A stretch of DNA of 64,000 nucleotides from CAZDUS01 sp964508705 (lineage in GTDB: Bacteria; Verrucomicrobiota; Kiritimatiellia; CAIKKV01; CAITUY01): assembly GCA_964508705.1 (NCBI GenBank), contig CAZDUS010000002.1:1-64000 (forward strand), in the 5' to 3' direction. The notes under the pieces were generated by a model. That model ran no database searches, was not told the origin of the DNA, and saw only the letters and a program-made list of their open reading frames with translations. Within the stretch, counting starts at the first letter, position 1. The number at the start of each line of letters is the position of its first letter. The position numbers were made by a program, and so were the translations under genes. Positions 8,451-16,764 of this stretch are shown in pieces.

Positions 8451-9835
8451 TGCAGGAAGTGGGTGGTGACGCAATAACGCCAGCGGTTTATATCAAGACT
8501 TATGGTTGCCAGATGAATGAGCGCGACAGCGAGAGCGTGGCGGCGTTACTGGTCCGGCATGGATATCGGATGGCAGGCGGCGAGACGGATGCGGATGTGA
8601 TTATTGTCAACACGTGCAGTGTGAGGGGGAAGGCGGAGGATAAGGCGCTGGGCAAGCTGAGGTTGATGACGGTGCAGAAGCGGGAGCGGCGCGGGGTGAT
8701 TGTCGGGGCGGTGGGCTGTATGGCGCAGAGGATGGGGGAGGAATTTCTCGGGCAGGTCAAGGGGTTGGATTTTGTGGTGGGACCGAGGCGGTTGCATGTG
8801 TTGCCTGCGGTGATAGATGCGGTGAGGGCTGGCAGGGGCCCCGTGGTTGATACGGGTGAAGGTGGCGGCGATGACGGGGGCCCGTTGACAGATCATGTGG
8901 AAGGAAAGATGTCGGCGTTTGTCAACATCCTGCTCGGATGCGACCGGCACTGCGCTTATTGCATTGTGCCGACGGTTCGAGGGCGGGAGTGGAGCCGGTC
9001 TGCGGAGAGTGTTTTGCATGAGGTTCGTGCGTTGGCGGAGCGCGGGGTGAGGGAGGTAACGCTTTTGGGGCAAAGCGTGATGTCGTATGGGCGGGCTAAT
9101 CCGGTTTGGCCGGAGGGGTTTGTGTCGCCGCTTGGATTTAAGGAGCCGCTATCGCGGTTGTTGGACGCGGTGTGCGGGGTTGACGGGATTCGGAGAGTTA
9201 GGTTCACGTCGGGGCATCCTTCGGGTTGCACGGAAGAATTGGCAAGAGCCATGGCTGAACTGCCGGCGGTTTGTGATCATTTGCATTTGCCGGTGCAATC
9301 GGGGTCGGACCGGATTCTTGGATTGATGAGGCGCGGGTATACGGCGGAGGGATATTTGCGAGCGGTTCGGCGTTTGCGGGAGGCAGTTCCCACGTTGGCC
9401 TTGACGTCGGATGTGATTGTTGGATTTCCGGGCGAGACGGAAGATGATTTTGAGGCGACGCGGCGGTTGATGGAAGAGGCCGAATTCGACAATACGTTTA
9501 TCTTTAAGTATTCGCCGCGTGAGGGGACCCCGGCGGCGCTGCTGCCAGATGAAGTTAGCGATGAGGAGAAGATGAAAAGGAATCATGTATTGCTAACCGA
9601 TCAGGATGTGCGCGGGATAAGGCTTAATGAGAGAGTGGTGGGGAATGTTCTGGAGGTGATGGCGGAGGGGCCAAGTTTAAGGAACAAGGAGAACTGGGCT
9701 GGGCGTTCAGGGACGAACAAGATCGTGATTTTTGAACCTCGTTTGGCGGTGAGTGTCGGTGATATAGTGCCAATCCTTATTGAAAAGGCGGCGCCTCAAA
9801 CGCTTTACGGAACCATGGTTGGAGACAGCAAGTGA
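8450..9835 (+). CDS. miaB: tRNA-2-methylthio-N6-dimethylallyladenosine synthase MiaB
   Basis: A 461-residue radical SAM methylthiotransferase that adds the 2-methylthio group to i6A37 of tRNAs. The N-terminal domain keeps its three cluster cysteines (YGCQMNERDS, NTCSVR, GCMAQ). The radical SAM site is CDRHCAYC (about residues 163-170), followed by TVRGRE. The C terminus has a TRAM-like RNA-binding strand set (GNVLEVMAEGPS...). The ATG at 8450 is chosen over a longer in-frame extension because GGAGGAGGGG precedes it and the conserved start VYIKTYGCQMN follows. It overlaps the AsmA-like stop by one base. Confidence 0.95.
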   Translation: MQEVGGDAITPAVYIKTYGCQMNERDSESVAALLVRHGYRMAGGETDADVIIVNTCSVRGKAEDKALGKLRLMTVQKRERRGVIVGAVGCMAQRMGEEFLGQVKGLDFVVGPRRLHVLPAVIDAVRAGRGPVVDTGEGGGDDGGPLTDHVEGKMSAFVNILLGCDRHCAYCIVPTVRGREWSRSAESVLHEVRALAERGVREVTLLGQSVMSYGRANPVWPEGFVSPLGFKEPLSRLLDAVCGVDGIRRVRFTSGHPSGCTEELARAMAELPAVCDHLHLPVQSGSDRILGLMRRGYTAEGYLRAVRRLREAVPTLALTSDVIVGFPGETEDDFEATRRLMEEAEFDNTFIFKYSPREGTPAALLPDEVSDEEKMKRNHVLLTDQDVRGIRLNERVVGNVLEVMAEGPSLRNKENWAGRSGTNKIVIFEPRLAVSVGDIVPILIEKAAPQTLYGTMVGDSK

Positions 9836-10380
9836 TAATGACAATAGGCATATTTTCCCTGGGATTGGGAGTGATTCATCTTTTGGCGGGGCTCGGGTTG
9901 GCGGTGACGCCTGCTGGCTCCCGCGAGTGGTTGAGGGTGTTTCCCCGGCATGTGTGGATTGGACGGGTGTTGGCCGCCGTGGCGTTGGCATGGTCTGCCT
10001 TGCTTGTCTGGGAGATGCCACTGGGATGGTTTGACGCATATAAGCAGTGGCTTTGGGTGGGGGCCCCAGTCTGTTACTTGCTGGTGGTATTGTTCCTGGA
10101 TGAGTTGTTGGCTTCACGCGCCTTGGGCGGGTTGCTGCTGTTGGTGCCAGCTCCTTTATTGGATGCGGCGAGATTTCATGAGTCGATATGGCGGTTGGCG
10201 CCGATTTTGCTGGCGTATGCATGGGTTATCCTCGGGATACTGCTGGTGTTGGGACCGTATAGATTCAGGAAATGGGTTAATGTGTTGTGTGCGACCGAAA
10301 AACGATGTCAGTGGATGGCGTGGGGGTTGCTGGGGTTGGGGGCCTTGTTTGTGGTTTTGGCGCTGACGGCGTTCAGGTGA
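9832..10380 (+). CDS. Polytopic membrane protein of unknown function
   Basis: A 182-residue, strongly hydrophobic protein with about five membrane segments and basic loops (for example 'GPYRFRKW'). I do not recognise the family. GTG at 9832 is preferred because GGAG lies seven bases before it; an in-frame ATG at 9838 is possible. The start overlaps the miaB stop, so it is translated from the same message. The first hydrophobic stretch (IFSLGLGVIHLLAGLGLAV) is too long and Gly-rich for a cleaved signal peptide. Confidence 0.7.
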   Translation: MIMTIGIFSLGLGVIHLLAGLGLAVTPAGSREWLRVFPRHVWIGRVLAAVALAWSALLVWEMPLGWFDAYKQWLWVGAPVCYLLVVLFLDELLASRALGGLLLLVPAPLLDAARFHESIWRLAPILLAYAWVILGILLVLGPYRFRKWVNVLCATEKRCQWMAWGLLGLGALFVVLALTAFR

Positions 10381-10425
10381 ACCTATAAAGAGTATGTTTT
10401 TGAGGTCATTTTGGCCAAGAAACTG

Positions 10426-10454
10426 TTGACATGATTTTGGTATGCTGATAACTG
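10426..10454 (+). promoter_or_regulatory. Promoter of tRNA-Leu
   Basis: A perfect TTGACA (10426-10431) is followed after 17 bases by TAACTG (10449-10454), about 18 bases before the mature tRNA 5' end. The -10 is a weak match. Confidence 0.5.
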
Positions 10455-10471
10455 TATCGGCCTTCTTTTAC

Positions 10472-10556
10472 GCACCCGTGGTGGAATTGGCAGACACGTA
10501 AGATTCAGGTTCTTATACCGCAAGGTGTGGGGGTTCAACTCCCTCCGGGTGCACCA
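10472..10556 (+). tRNA. tRNA-Leu (anticodon CAG)
   Basis: An 85-nt class II tRNA. The acceptor stem is GCACCCG/CGGGTGC with discriminator A and encoded CCA. The anticodon stem is TAAGA/TCTTA around the loop TTCAGGT, giving anticodon CAG for CUG codons. The long variable arm (ACC-GCAA-GGT) is typical of leucine tRNAs, and the T-arm holds GTTCAAC. It stands between the miaB unit and rlmN with its own likely promoter. Confidence 0.95.
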
Positions 10557-10622
10557 CCTGCGGACCGCATGTGCAAGGCGTTATCGGAGCATATCAATAT
10601 TCTAGTTTCCAGGTGACCCTCG

Positions 10623-11684
10623 ATGCAATTGATTCATGGATTAACACAGGCTGAAGTGGTGGAGCGGTGCGCCGAGATGGGACAAAAGGCGTATCGGGCA
10701 GGTCAGTTGTGGAAGTGGCTGTATGGGCAGAGGGTGTCCTCTTGGGAAGAAATGACGAACCTGCCGTCAGCTTTTAAGGATCAACTTGCCGCAACCTTCG
10801 ATATTCAACCGGTCAAGGCATTGACAGTGGAGGGCGAGGCGCCGGAGACCCGCAAGATCCTTGTGGGCCTTAAGGATGGCGAGTGCGTCGAGGAGGTGCT
10901 TATTCCCGCCAAGGGGGATCGGCGCACCTTGTGTGTGTCCAGTCAGGTTGGATGCAAGTTTGCCTGCTCATTCTGTGCCAGCGGAAAGGGCGGATTTTGT
11001 CGCAGTCTCGAAGCGGGCGAGATAGTGGGGCAGGTGTTGCTGGGGTGGCGGGAATATGGCGACCGACCCACCAATATCGTGTACATGGGCATGGGGGAGC
11101 CATTTGATAATTATGATGAGGTGTTGAAGTCTATTCGTATCCTAAACGACGGGCAGGGGATCAACATTGGCGCGCGGCATATCACAATTAGCACCAGCGG
11201 AGTGATTCCCGGGATTGAACGGATGGCAACGGAGGGCTTTCAGGTTGAGCTTTCGGTTTCGTTGCATGCGCCGGATGATGCGTTGCGTGACCAGTTGATG
11301 CCTGTGAACCGGAAATACCCGATTGCGAAATTGATTGAGGCCTGTTCCCTGTATGTGGCGGCGACAAAGCGGATAATTACATTTGAGTATACATTGATCC
11401 GCGGTGTGAATGACTCGCGAGCCCAGGCTGTGGCGTTGGCAAAACTGGTGAAACAGTTGCCTTCCAAGGTGAATCTTATTCCTCTGAGTCCAGTGGATGG
11501 ATTTCAAGGGCAAGCGCCCGAAGAGGGCACGATTTCAATGTTCGTTGATGTTCTGGCCAAGGCTGGGTTGACCTCCATGGTGCGGGCCTCGAAAGGGACG
11601 AGGATCAGCGCGGCGTGCGGGCAGTTGAGGAGGAGGGTGGCGGGGGACAGAATCCAGAAGGCAGAATCCGGAATCCAGAATTAG
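10623..11684 (+). CDS. rlmN: 23S rRNA (A2503-C2)/tRNA (A37-C2) methyltransferase RlmN
   Basis: A 353-residue radical SAM enzyme that methylates C2 of A2503 in 23S rRNA and A37 in some tRNAs. The cluster motif is CKFACSFCASG, followed by the SAM motif GMGEPFDNYDEV. The two methyl-transfer cysteines are the one in the cluster-proximal core and the one in 'RISAACGQL' near the end. The start at 10623 follows AGGTGA. The last 11 or so residues (after RRRVAGD) are encoded by a word-repeat sequence (CAGAATCC) that continues into the intergenic region, so the tail is probably a non-functional read-through extension. Neighbouring miaB, tRNA-Leu and rsmB make this an RNA-modification neighbourhood. Confidence 0.95.
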   Translation: MQLIHGLTQAEVVERCAEMGQKAYRAGQLWKWLYGQRVSSWEEMTNLPSAFKDQLAATFDIQPVKALTVEGEAPETRKILVGLKDGECVEEVLIPAKGDRRTLCVSSQVGCKFACSFCASGKGGFCRSLEAGEIVGQVLLGWREYGDRPTNIVYMGMGEPFDNYDEVLKSIRILNDGQGINIGARHITISTSGVIPGIERMATEGFQVELSVSLHAPDDALRDQLMPVNRKYPIAKLIEACSLYVAATKRIITFEYTLIRGVNDSRAQAVALAKLVKQLPSKVNLIPLSPVDGFQGQAPEEGTISMFVDVLAKAGLTSMVRASKGTRISAACGQLRRRVAGDRIQKAESGIQN

Positions 11685-11746
11685 AGAAAGAGGATTGTGA
11701 GGGGAAAAGGGTTCAGGGTTCGTGAAGGTGAATGAGAATAGGGAGT
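11647..11746. repeat. Degenerate intergenic word repeat
   Basis: Short words are reiterated here: CAGAATCC occurs twice and AATCCAGAA twice, followed by TTCAGGGTTCG (11712-11722) and GAATAGGGAG (11736-11745). The last two words recur in the same order at 60760-60770 and 60819-60828. The element begins inside the 3' end of rlmN and reaches the ribosome-binding site of rsmB. Confidence 0.55.
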
Positions 11747-11753
11747 GTGAAAA

Positions 11754-13031
11754 TTGAATTTCAGGACGGCAATTAATTCGCGGGATGTGGCGGCGGTCAT
11801 TATCCGGCGATGGATGGAGAAGGGTGAATTTCCTGACCGGCTGATGGGTAGCGTGGTTCAGGATCGGGGTTTTGTCACGGAATTGGTCTATGGCGCGGTC
11901 AAGTGGAAGCGGCAACTGGAATGGGCGGTAAAGAGGTGCTCCCGGAGTTTGCCGCCGTTGCCCTTGCGAGCACACCTGATGGTGGGGCTTTACCAAATTC
12001 TGGACATGGAGGACGTGGAAGTCTACGCGGCGGTAAATGAGACGGTGGATGCGGTGAAGGCTCATTTTGCCCAGCCGCAGGCTGATTTTGTTAACGCAAT
12101 CTTGCGGCGGGCGGCACGCGAGAAGGAGATTCTCCTGAAGGAACTGCAGGCGGAATCGATTGGCGTGCAAACGTCGCATTCTGAATTATTGGTGTCGCGC
12201 TGGACAGCGGCCTTTGGCGCGGACAAAACCCGTGCTTTGTGCGAGTGGAATAACCGGCCGGCACAGGTGGTTGTGAGGATAAGCCCTTCCCGAATCCAGA
12301 TGGATGATTTTCTTGACCGGTTGGCATCATCAGGAATGCGCGGGGAAGCGCATCCGTTTTGTCCGGATCATTTTGCCACGTTGCCGCGCGGGGTGGCGCC
12401 TGCCCGTGTTCCGGGCTACGAGGATGGCTGGTTTAGTGTGCAGGATCCCTCGACGTTCATGGCGGTTCAATTGCTGGCGCCCCAGCCGCGTGAGCGGGTG
12501 TTGGATGCGTGCGCGGCGCCCGGCGGGAAGTTGATGGCGATGGCTGAAATGATGGGTGGCGGGGAGACGTTGGTGGCGATGGATGTGCATAATGAGCGGC
12601 TTGCCATATTGAAGGATAACCTGAAAAGGATGGGGTTGGGGGAAGTTGAGGTGGTCCGGGGGGATATGACGCAAGGGGGAGGAGTGAAAGAGTTGGAGGG
12701 ACGAGTCTTTGACGCCATTCTGTTGGATGTCCCTTGTACGAACACGGGGGTGTTGAGGCGGCGGGCGGATGCCCGGTGGCGTTTTTCGATGGAGAGCATG
12801 GGGCGGGTTAACGTTACGCAACGCGCCATATTGGATGCGGCGTCGATGTATGTGCGAAACGGAGGGCGGATGGTGTATAGCACTTGTAGTCTTGAGCCCG
12901 AGGAAGACGAGATGTTGGTTGCCGGTTGGCTGGCAAGCCATCCTTCGTTCGAGTTGGCGAAGCAAAGCAAGTTGTTTCCCGCTGTGGACGGGGTGGATGG
13001 CGCTTATGCCGCTTTGCTGGTGCGACGGTAA
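11754..13031 (+). CDS. rsmB: 16S rRNA (C967-C5)-methyltransferase RsmB
   Basis: A 425-residue m5C methyltransferase with an N-terminal NusB-like helical RNA-binding domain (residues about 5-140) and a C-terminal SAM domain. The SAM-binding loop is DACAAPGGK. The two catalytic cysteines are in VPCTNTGVLRRRADARW (motif IV) and YSTCSLEPEED (motif VI). TTG at 11754 is the most likely start: GGGAG lies at a good distance, and the next ATG would cut into the NusB-like domain. The repeat-bearing gap from rlmN is 69 bases. Confidence 0.92.
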   Translation: MNFRTAINSRDVAAVIIRRWMEKGEFPDRLMGSVVQDRGFVTELVYGAVKWKRQLEWAVKRCSRSLPPLPLRAHLMVGLYQILDMEDVEVYAAVNETVDAVKAHFAQPQADFVNAILRRAAREKEILLKELQAESIGVQTSHSELLVSRWTAAFGADKTRALCEWNNRPAQVVVRISPSRIQMDDFLDRLASSGMRGEAHPFCPDHFATLPRGVAPARVPGYEDGWFSVQDPSTFMAVQLLAPQPRERVLDACAAPGGKLMAMAEMMGGGETLVAMDVHNERLAILKDNLKRMGLGEVEVVRGDMTQGGGVKELEGRVFDAILLDVPCTNTGVLRRRADARWRFSMESMGRVNVTQRAILDAASMYVRNGGRMVYSTCSLEPEEDEMLVAGWLASHPSFELAKQSKLFPAVDGVDGAYAALLVRR

Positions 13032-13068
13032 GATGTTGTAGGATGACCTGTGGTCTTTTGCCATGGGG

Positions 13069-13118
13069 TGACGTTGATGGTTCCCGTGTCAGGCAAGCCG
13101 ACAGGGAACCCCGCGTCA
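13069..13118 (+). promoter_or_regulatory. Structured leader element, copy 1 (before the ndk-like gene)
   Basis: A hairpin GGTTCCC/GGGAACC (13079-13085 with 13104-13110) continues inward through TGTC/GACA. It is closed outside by TGACG/CGTCA (13069-13073 with 13114-13118). The 3' half, GGCAAGCCGACAGGGAAC (13092-13109), is identical to 16798-16815 before pcnB. A second hairpin, ACCGCA-CTT-TGCGGT (13183-13197) inside CCAAT/ATTGG (13175-13208), follows just before the gene. This may be a cis-acting RNA or a small dispersed repeat; I do not recognise a known riboswitch class. Confidence 0.45.
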
Positions 13119-13226
13119 ATGATCCATAACCTTTTAGGCTTGATTCCCGAGGTCGCAATCGAAATAGTACATGCCCAATCAAACCGCACTTTGCGGTGAC
13201 GTTATTGGATCAGCAGGAGAGCAGGT

Positions 13227-14393
13227 ATGGCTTCAGAACTCGCATTTGCATTAATCAATCCCTACACCATTGCCAAATCCAGAACGGGTGGTGTTATTGG
13301 TCGATTGATGAGCAGGACCGGGCTTGACTTGGTGGCGGCGCGGATGTTTGGTCCGAGCCAGGAACTTGTGAATCGGTATGCGAGTTCTTTGCTGGGCAGT
13401 AATCCGATGGAAGCCGAGTTCGCAAAACTGCTTAACCAATATGTATTGAAGTCTTATATGCCGGATCCGCAGACGGGGCGGCGACGCAGGGTGATCCTGT
13501 TGTTATTTGAAGGTGAGAATGCGATACAAAAAGTTCGGGAAGCGGCGGGGCATTTGCGCGCCGGATGGGTGGGCGGCGAAACCATTCGCGACACCTATGG
13601 AGATTACATTACTGATGCCGATGGCCGGGTGACGTATTTCGAGCCTGCAGTGCTGGTGGCGCCTTCCGTGGAACGGGCGGCCTCGGTGTTGAGGTTGTGG
13701 TCGGAATACAGTGAGTCGGATGGTGGACTTGTTGATCACGGGGCTGATGTGTCCGAGAGCGAAGGTGTCCAGAGTACCCTGGTTTTAATCAAACCGGACA
13801 ATTTCAGGTTTCCGAGCGGGCGGCCAGGGCACATCATTGACCTCCTGTCTCGATCGGGATTAAGGATTATTGGAGTTCGTAAATTTTCAATGACGGTGGC
13901 GGAGGCGGAAGAGTTCTATGGTCCTGTGAGATCCATACTCAGAGAGAAATTCAAGGGGATGATGGGGCAGAAGGCGGGCGCGATTCTGGGCCGTGAATTC
14001 AAAACAGACATTCCCGAAGAGTTGGAAACGAAGATGGGCGAGTATCTCGGTCCGGTGGCTGGTGATCGTCAGTTTGAGGAAATCGTGCAGTTCATGACGG
14101 GATATCGTCCCGCCGATGTGGCGGAGGCGGACAAGGCCACGACGGGGTCTGAAAATTGTCTGGCATTGGTTTACAAGGGGATGAGCGCGGTTGAGAAGAT
14201 TCGCTACCTGCTTGGGCCGACGGATCCAGCCAAAGCGCAACCTGGTTCCGTGCGGCGTGAATACGGCAGTGACATCATGGTAAACGCGGCTCACGCTTCT
14301 GACTCGCCGGAGAACGCCGTCCGTGAAATGAAAATTGTTGATGTCAAAAAAGAAACAATCAAGGAATGGGTGGCGAAATACTATGGAGCTTAA
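13227..14393 (+). CDS. Tandem-domain nucleoside-diphosphate kinase
   Basis: 388 residues made of two NDK-like domains. Domain 1 (about 1-170) opens 'FALINPYTIAKSRTGGVIGRLM', as NDK does, but shows no NxxHxSD active site. Domain 2 (about 185-388) opens 'TLVLIKPDNF' and has SVRREYG followed by NAAHASDS, the catalytic-His motif. A functional enzyme would phosphorylate NDPs through the domain-2 histidine, with domain 1 perhaps structural. Usual bacterial NDK is about 140 residues, so this is an unusual long form. AGGAGAGCAGGT precedes the ATG. The 3' end overlaps the aminotransferase start by 11 bases. Confidence 0.8.
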   Translation: MASELAFALINPYTIAKSRTGGVIGRLMSRTGLDLVAARMFGPSQELVNRYASSLLGSNPMEAEFAKLLNQYVLKSYMPDPQTGRRRRVILLLFEGENAIQKVREAAGHLRAGWVGGETIRDTYGDYITDADGRVTYFEPAVLVAPSVERAASVLRLWSEYSESDGGLVDHGADVSESEGVQSTLVLIKPDNFRFPSGRPGHIIDLLSRSGLRIIGVRKFSMTVAEAEEFYGPVRSILREKFKGMMGQKAGAILGREFKTDIPEELETKMGEYLGPVAGDRQFEEIVQFMTGYRPADVAEADKATTGSENCLALVYKGMSAVEKIRYLLGPTDPAKAQPGSVRREYGSDIMVNAAHASDSPENAVREMKIVDVKKETIKEWVAKYYGA

Positions 14394-15546
14394 TAAGAAA
14401 GTGGCGGCGATCACGCCGTCGCTGACATTGGCGATTGATGCCAAAGCCAAGGCGATGGCGGCGGCGGGAGAGAAGGTTTGTGGGTTTGGCGCCGGTGAGC
14501 CGGATTTTGACACACCGGAACACATCAAGGAAGCGGCGGCCAAGGCATTGCGCGATGGCAAGACCAAGTACGCGCCGAATGACGGAATTCCCGAGTTGCG
14601 AGCGGCCATTGCTGAGAAGTTGGCATCGGAAAACAAGATGACATACCGGCCAGAGCAGGTGGTGGTCAGCAATGGAGCGAAACATTCCCTGTACAACATC
14701 TTCATGGCGTTGTGCAATGACGGGGATGAGGTGATTATTCCCGCTCCATACTGGTTGAGTTATCCTGAAATGGTCCGCATGGCGGGTGGAGTGCCTGTTT
14801 TTGTGAGAGGCACCGAGGCAAACGGTTTGAAGATTCAGCCTGACCAGCTTGCTAAGGCCATTACGCCGCGGACGAAGGCGATGATCATGAATAGTCCGTC
14901 AAATCCGACGGGCATGGTGTATACGCCTGGCGAATTGAAGGCGTTAGCCGAGGTGGCGGTGCGGCATGGGGTTTACATTGTTTCGGATGAGATCTACGAG
15001 CGTATGGTTTACGATGGGACCCAGGCGGTCAGTGTGGGTGGCTTATCGCCGGAAATTTTCAAGTACACGATCACCGTGAACGGATTCAGTAAGCCGTATG
15101 CCATGACGGGGTGGCGCTTGGGTTACTATGCGGGGCCCATTGAGATCGTCAAGGCCGGATCGGCATTGCAGAGTCACAGTACATCAGCGCCGAACACCTT
15201 TGCTCAATATGGGGCGGTGGCTGCATTGCGCGGGCCTCAGGATTGTGTGTCGCGCATGGTGGTTGCATTTGATGAGCGGCGGAAGTATCTCCACAAGCGC
15301 CTGACGGCGATGTCCGGTGTGACGTGCGTGAAGCCGACCGGTGCCTTTTATGTGTTTCCGAATATCTCCTCGTTCAAGCTGCCTTCCATTCGGTTCGCCG
15401 AATTATTGCTGGAGAAGGAGAAGATGGCGGTTGTTCCCGGGCTTCCGTTTGGAGCGGACGAGAACATCAGGCTTTCGTACGCCTGCAGTATGGCGAACAT
15501 TGAAGAAGGTATGATCCGCTTGGAGCGGTTCGTGAAGTCGCTTTGA
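14383..15546 (+). CDS. Aspartate aminotransferase (class I/II, PLP-dependent)
   Basis: 387 residues, matching class I aminotransferases in length. Visible motifs are the GAGEPDFDTP substrate strap, NSPSNPTG, SDEIYERMVYDG, the PLP lysine in NGFSKPYAMTGWRLGY, and a C-terminal arginine in NIRLSYA. This matches the Ib-type aspartate (or aspartate/prephenate) aminotransferases. The start is the ATG at 14383, which overlaps the NDK stop. A longer in-frame extension starting inside NDK is rejected because similarity begins at 'LNKKVAAITPSLTLAI'. It ends shortly before a strong hairpin. Confidence 0.9.
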   Translation: MELNKKVAAITPSLTLAIDAKAKAMAAAGEKVCGFGAGEPDFDTPEHIKEAAAKALRDGKTKYAPNDGIPELRAAIAEKLASENKMTYRPEQVVVSNGAKHSLYNIFMALCNDGDEVIIPAPYWLSYPEMVRMAGGVPVFVRGTEANGLKIQPDQLAKAITPRTKAMIMNSPSNPTGMVYTPGELKALAEVAVRHGVYIVSDEIYERMVYDGTQAVSVGGLSPEIFKYTITVNGFSKPYAMTGWRLGYYAGPIEIVKAGSALQSHSTSAPNTFAQYGAVAALRGPQDCVSRMVVAFDERRKYLHKRLTAMSGVTCVKPTGAFYVFPNISSFKLPSIRFAELLLEKEKMAVVPGLPFGADENIRLSYACSMANIEEGMIRLERFVKSL

Positions 15547-15569
15547 GATCTGATGGAGATGCACTCTCT

Positions 15570-15605
15570 CTCCGGCCCTCTCCCTTGAAGGGAGCTGGGC
15601 CGGAG
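15570..15605. repeat. Strong hairpin between convergent genes
   Basis: CTCCGGCCC pairs with GGGCCGGAG (9 bp), and inside it CTCCCT pairs with AGGGAG around a TGA loop. There is no T-run on either side, so it is not a classical intrinsic terminator. It resembles the 'CCGGCCCTCTCCCTT.AAGGGAG' interspersed hairpins of many bacterial genomes. It lies between aspartate aminotransferase and the DUF1844 gene and may protect or separate their 3' ends. Confidence 0.6.
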
Positions 15606-15607
15606 CA

Positions 15608-15991
15608 TCAACCGTAGGTCTTGTGGAATTTCGGTTCCTTGGTCTCTTCTGCGGGTGGCGTTGTGCCGGGCGTCGTGGGTTCTGCGGGGGTGGGTGCCGG
15701 GGTAGGGGCTGGAGCCGGAGTTGCGGCCTTGGTTTCCACATAGTTCATTTGCAAGCTGGTCAGGGATGTTTTGATAAAGCGTTCTTCTTCCCTGTCGAGG
15801 TTTCCACGGGATTTCGCCTCAAGCATTTCCAGCATATCAATGGTTGCTTGCGCCGCCTCCAAGTTGATTTCCGTCTTGCCGGTCATCGGATTGATGATTT
15901 TTCCCATTTGTTGCATGGTCGTTGTCGACAACATGGCGATCAGGTCGAGGAACATGGCTTTGTGAATGTTTTTTTGTTGGGCGTTGTCCAT
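15608..15991 (-). CDS. DUF1844 family protein
   Basis: A 127-residue protein. The N-terminal half, 'FLDLIAMLSTTTMQQMGKI.NPMTGK....LEAAQATIDMLEMLEAKSRGNL...E', is the conserved helical core of DUF1844 (PF08899). The C-terminal third is Pro/Ala/Thr-rich and probably unstructured. Function unknown. The ATG at 15991 is chosen because AAGGAG lies a few bases upstream. It converges on the aminotransferase gene and ends inside the flank of the hairpin at 15570-15605. Confidence 0.85.
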   Translation of the reverse strand: MDNAQQKNIHKAMFLDLIAMLSTTTMQQMGKIINPMTGKTEINLEAAQATIDMLEMLEAKSRGNLDREEERFIKTSLTSLQMNYVETKAATPAPAPTPAPTPAEPTTPGTTPPAEETKEPKFHKTYG

Positions 15992-16180
15992 ATTTTCTCC
16001 TTTTGCCAAGAGTTATTTAACGGGCAAAATCATGATGAATTTCTAGCATTTGCAGTGAGCGATTGCAAATTCAGGTTCGGAATATTCATTAAGGAGAGGT
16101 TTGTGGAGACCTGTTGATTTGGCATTGGGCGCAAGTTGCCGTTCCTGCGTATTAGTTTACAGGGATCCCATTGTTATCAA

Positions 16181-16214
16181 AAAACCACTCCCGAGGTTAG
16201 TCGAGAGTGGTTTT
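16181..16214 (-). terminator. Intrinsic terminator of the HARE-HTH gene
   Basis: A 10-bp perfect stem, AAAACCACTC/GAGTGGTTTT, with a 14-base loop. Read leftward, it is followed by a run of T (opposite the As at 16179-16184). It lies 32 bases after the stop of the leftward HARE-HTH gene. A T-run is also present on the + strand, so it could work both ways. Confidence 0.75.
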
Positions 16215-16245
16215 GAATTAGAAAGGACCTATGAGGGCCAACAGG

Positions 16246-16611
16246 TTATCTCAAAGAGAATCGTCCTGGCGCCATTTTCTTAAAGGTCTTGTCCGTGTAC
16301 ATTTTGACATTCAGAGCGTTAATGGGCTCTTTTGAACGCCATTGGTAGCCACCCTGTATCGAGGCTTCATAAATTTCGCCTACGCTCAAGGGTTTATCGG
16401 ACTTTTGCAGGATGTTGGAGATCATTTCGCGTAGATTGGGCTGAGCGTTACGCGGAATCCGCATATGACGCACATTTACTCCCAGCGACGGTCCTTTCCT
16501 TTCTGCCGCTTTTAGCACCTTGGCCATTTCCTGTTCCAACAGTTCAATTTTACGTCGAAGATTTAGAATCTTTTTCATGTCCCCGGAACTCAAGTCACTT
16601 AAGTTAATCAT
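16246..16611 (-). CDS. Small HARE-HTH winged-helix protein
   Basis: 121 residues. A coiled-coil-like helix (about 10-40: 'ILNLRRKIELLEQEMAKVLKAAERKG') is followed by a winged-helix region (about 60-121: 'ISNILQKSDKPLSVGEIYEASIQGGYQW....PINALNVKMYTDKTFKKMAPGRFSL'). This is the arrangement of HARE-HTH domains, which occur in restriction enzymes, RNA polymerase delta subunits and ASXL proteins. A DNA-binding or RNAP-associated role is likely. The ATG at 16611 is supported by GGAGGA; the longer frame upstream has no such site. Monocistronic, with its own terminator. Confidence 0.7.
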   Translation of the reverse strand: MINLSDLSSGDMKKILNLRRKIELLEQEMAKVLKAAERKGPSLGVNVRHMRIPRNAQPNLREMISNILQKSDKPLSVGEIYEASIQGGYQWRSKEPINALNVKMYTDKTFKKMAPGRFSLR

Positions 16612-16733
16612 ATTATTCCTCCGCAATTTATTAACTAACAACTCATGTTATTAGCGTACAAGAGTCAGATAGAAAGGCAAGGACTTAAATCTTGCGAAAG
16701 ATGGGCTGGGCTGTGCTTATTGGTTTTGATGGG

Positions 16734-16742
16734 TGTTATAAT
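16734..16742 (+). promoter_or_regulatory. Extended -10 promoter before pcnB
   Basis: TGT-TATAAT with a perfect -10 hexamer at 16737-16742. No clear -35 is seen, as is usual for extended -10 promoters. The transcript would start near 16749 and carry the whole structured element at 16765-16831 in its leader. Confidence 0.55.
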
Positions 16743-16764
16743 GGGGCACTGACGATGGGTTGTG

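Noticed and set aside
13045..13059. GACC-TGT-GGTC followed by TTTT after rsmB
   Set aside because: Only four base pairs and four Ts; too weak to call a terminator.
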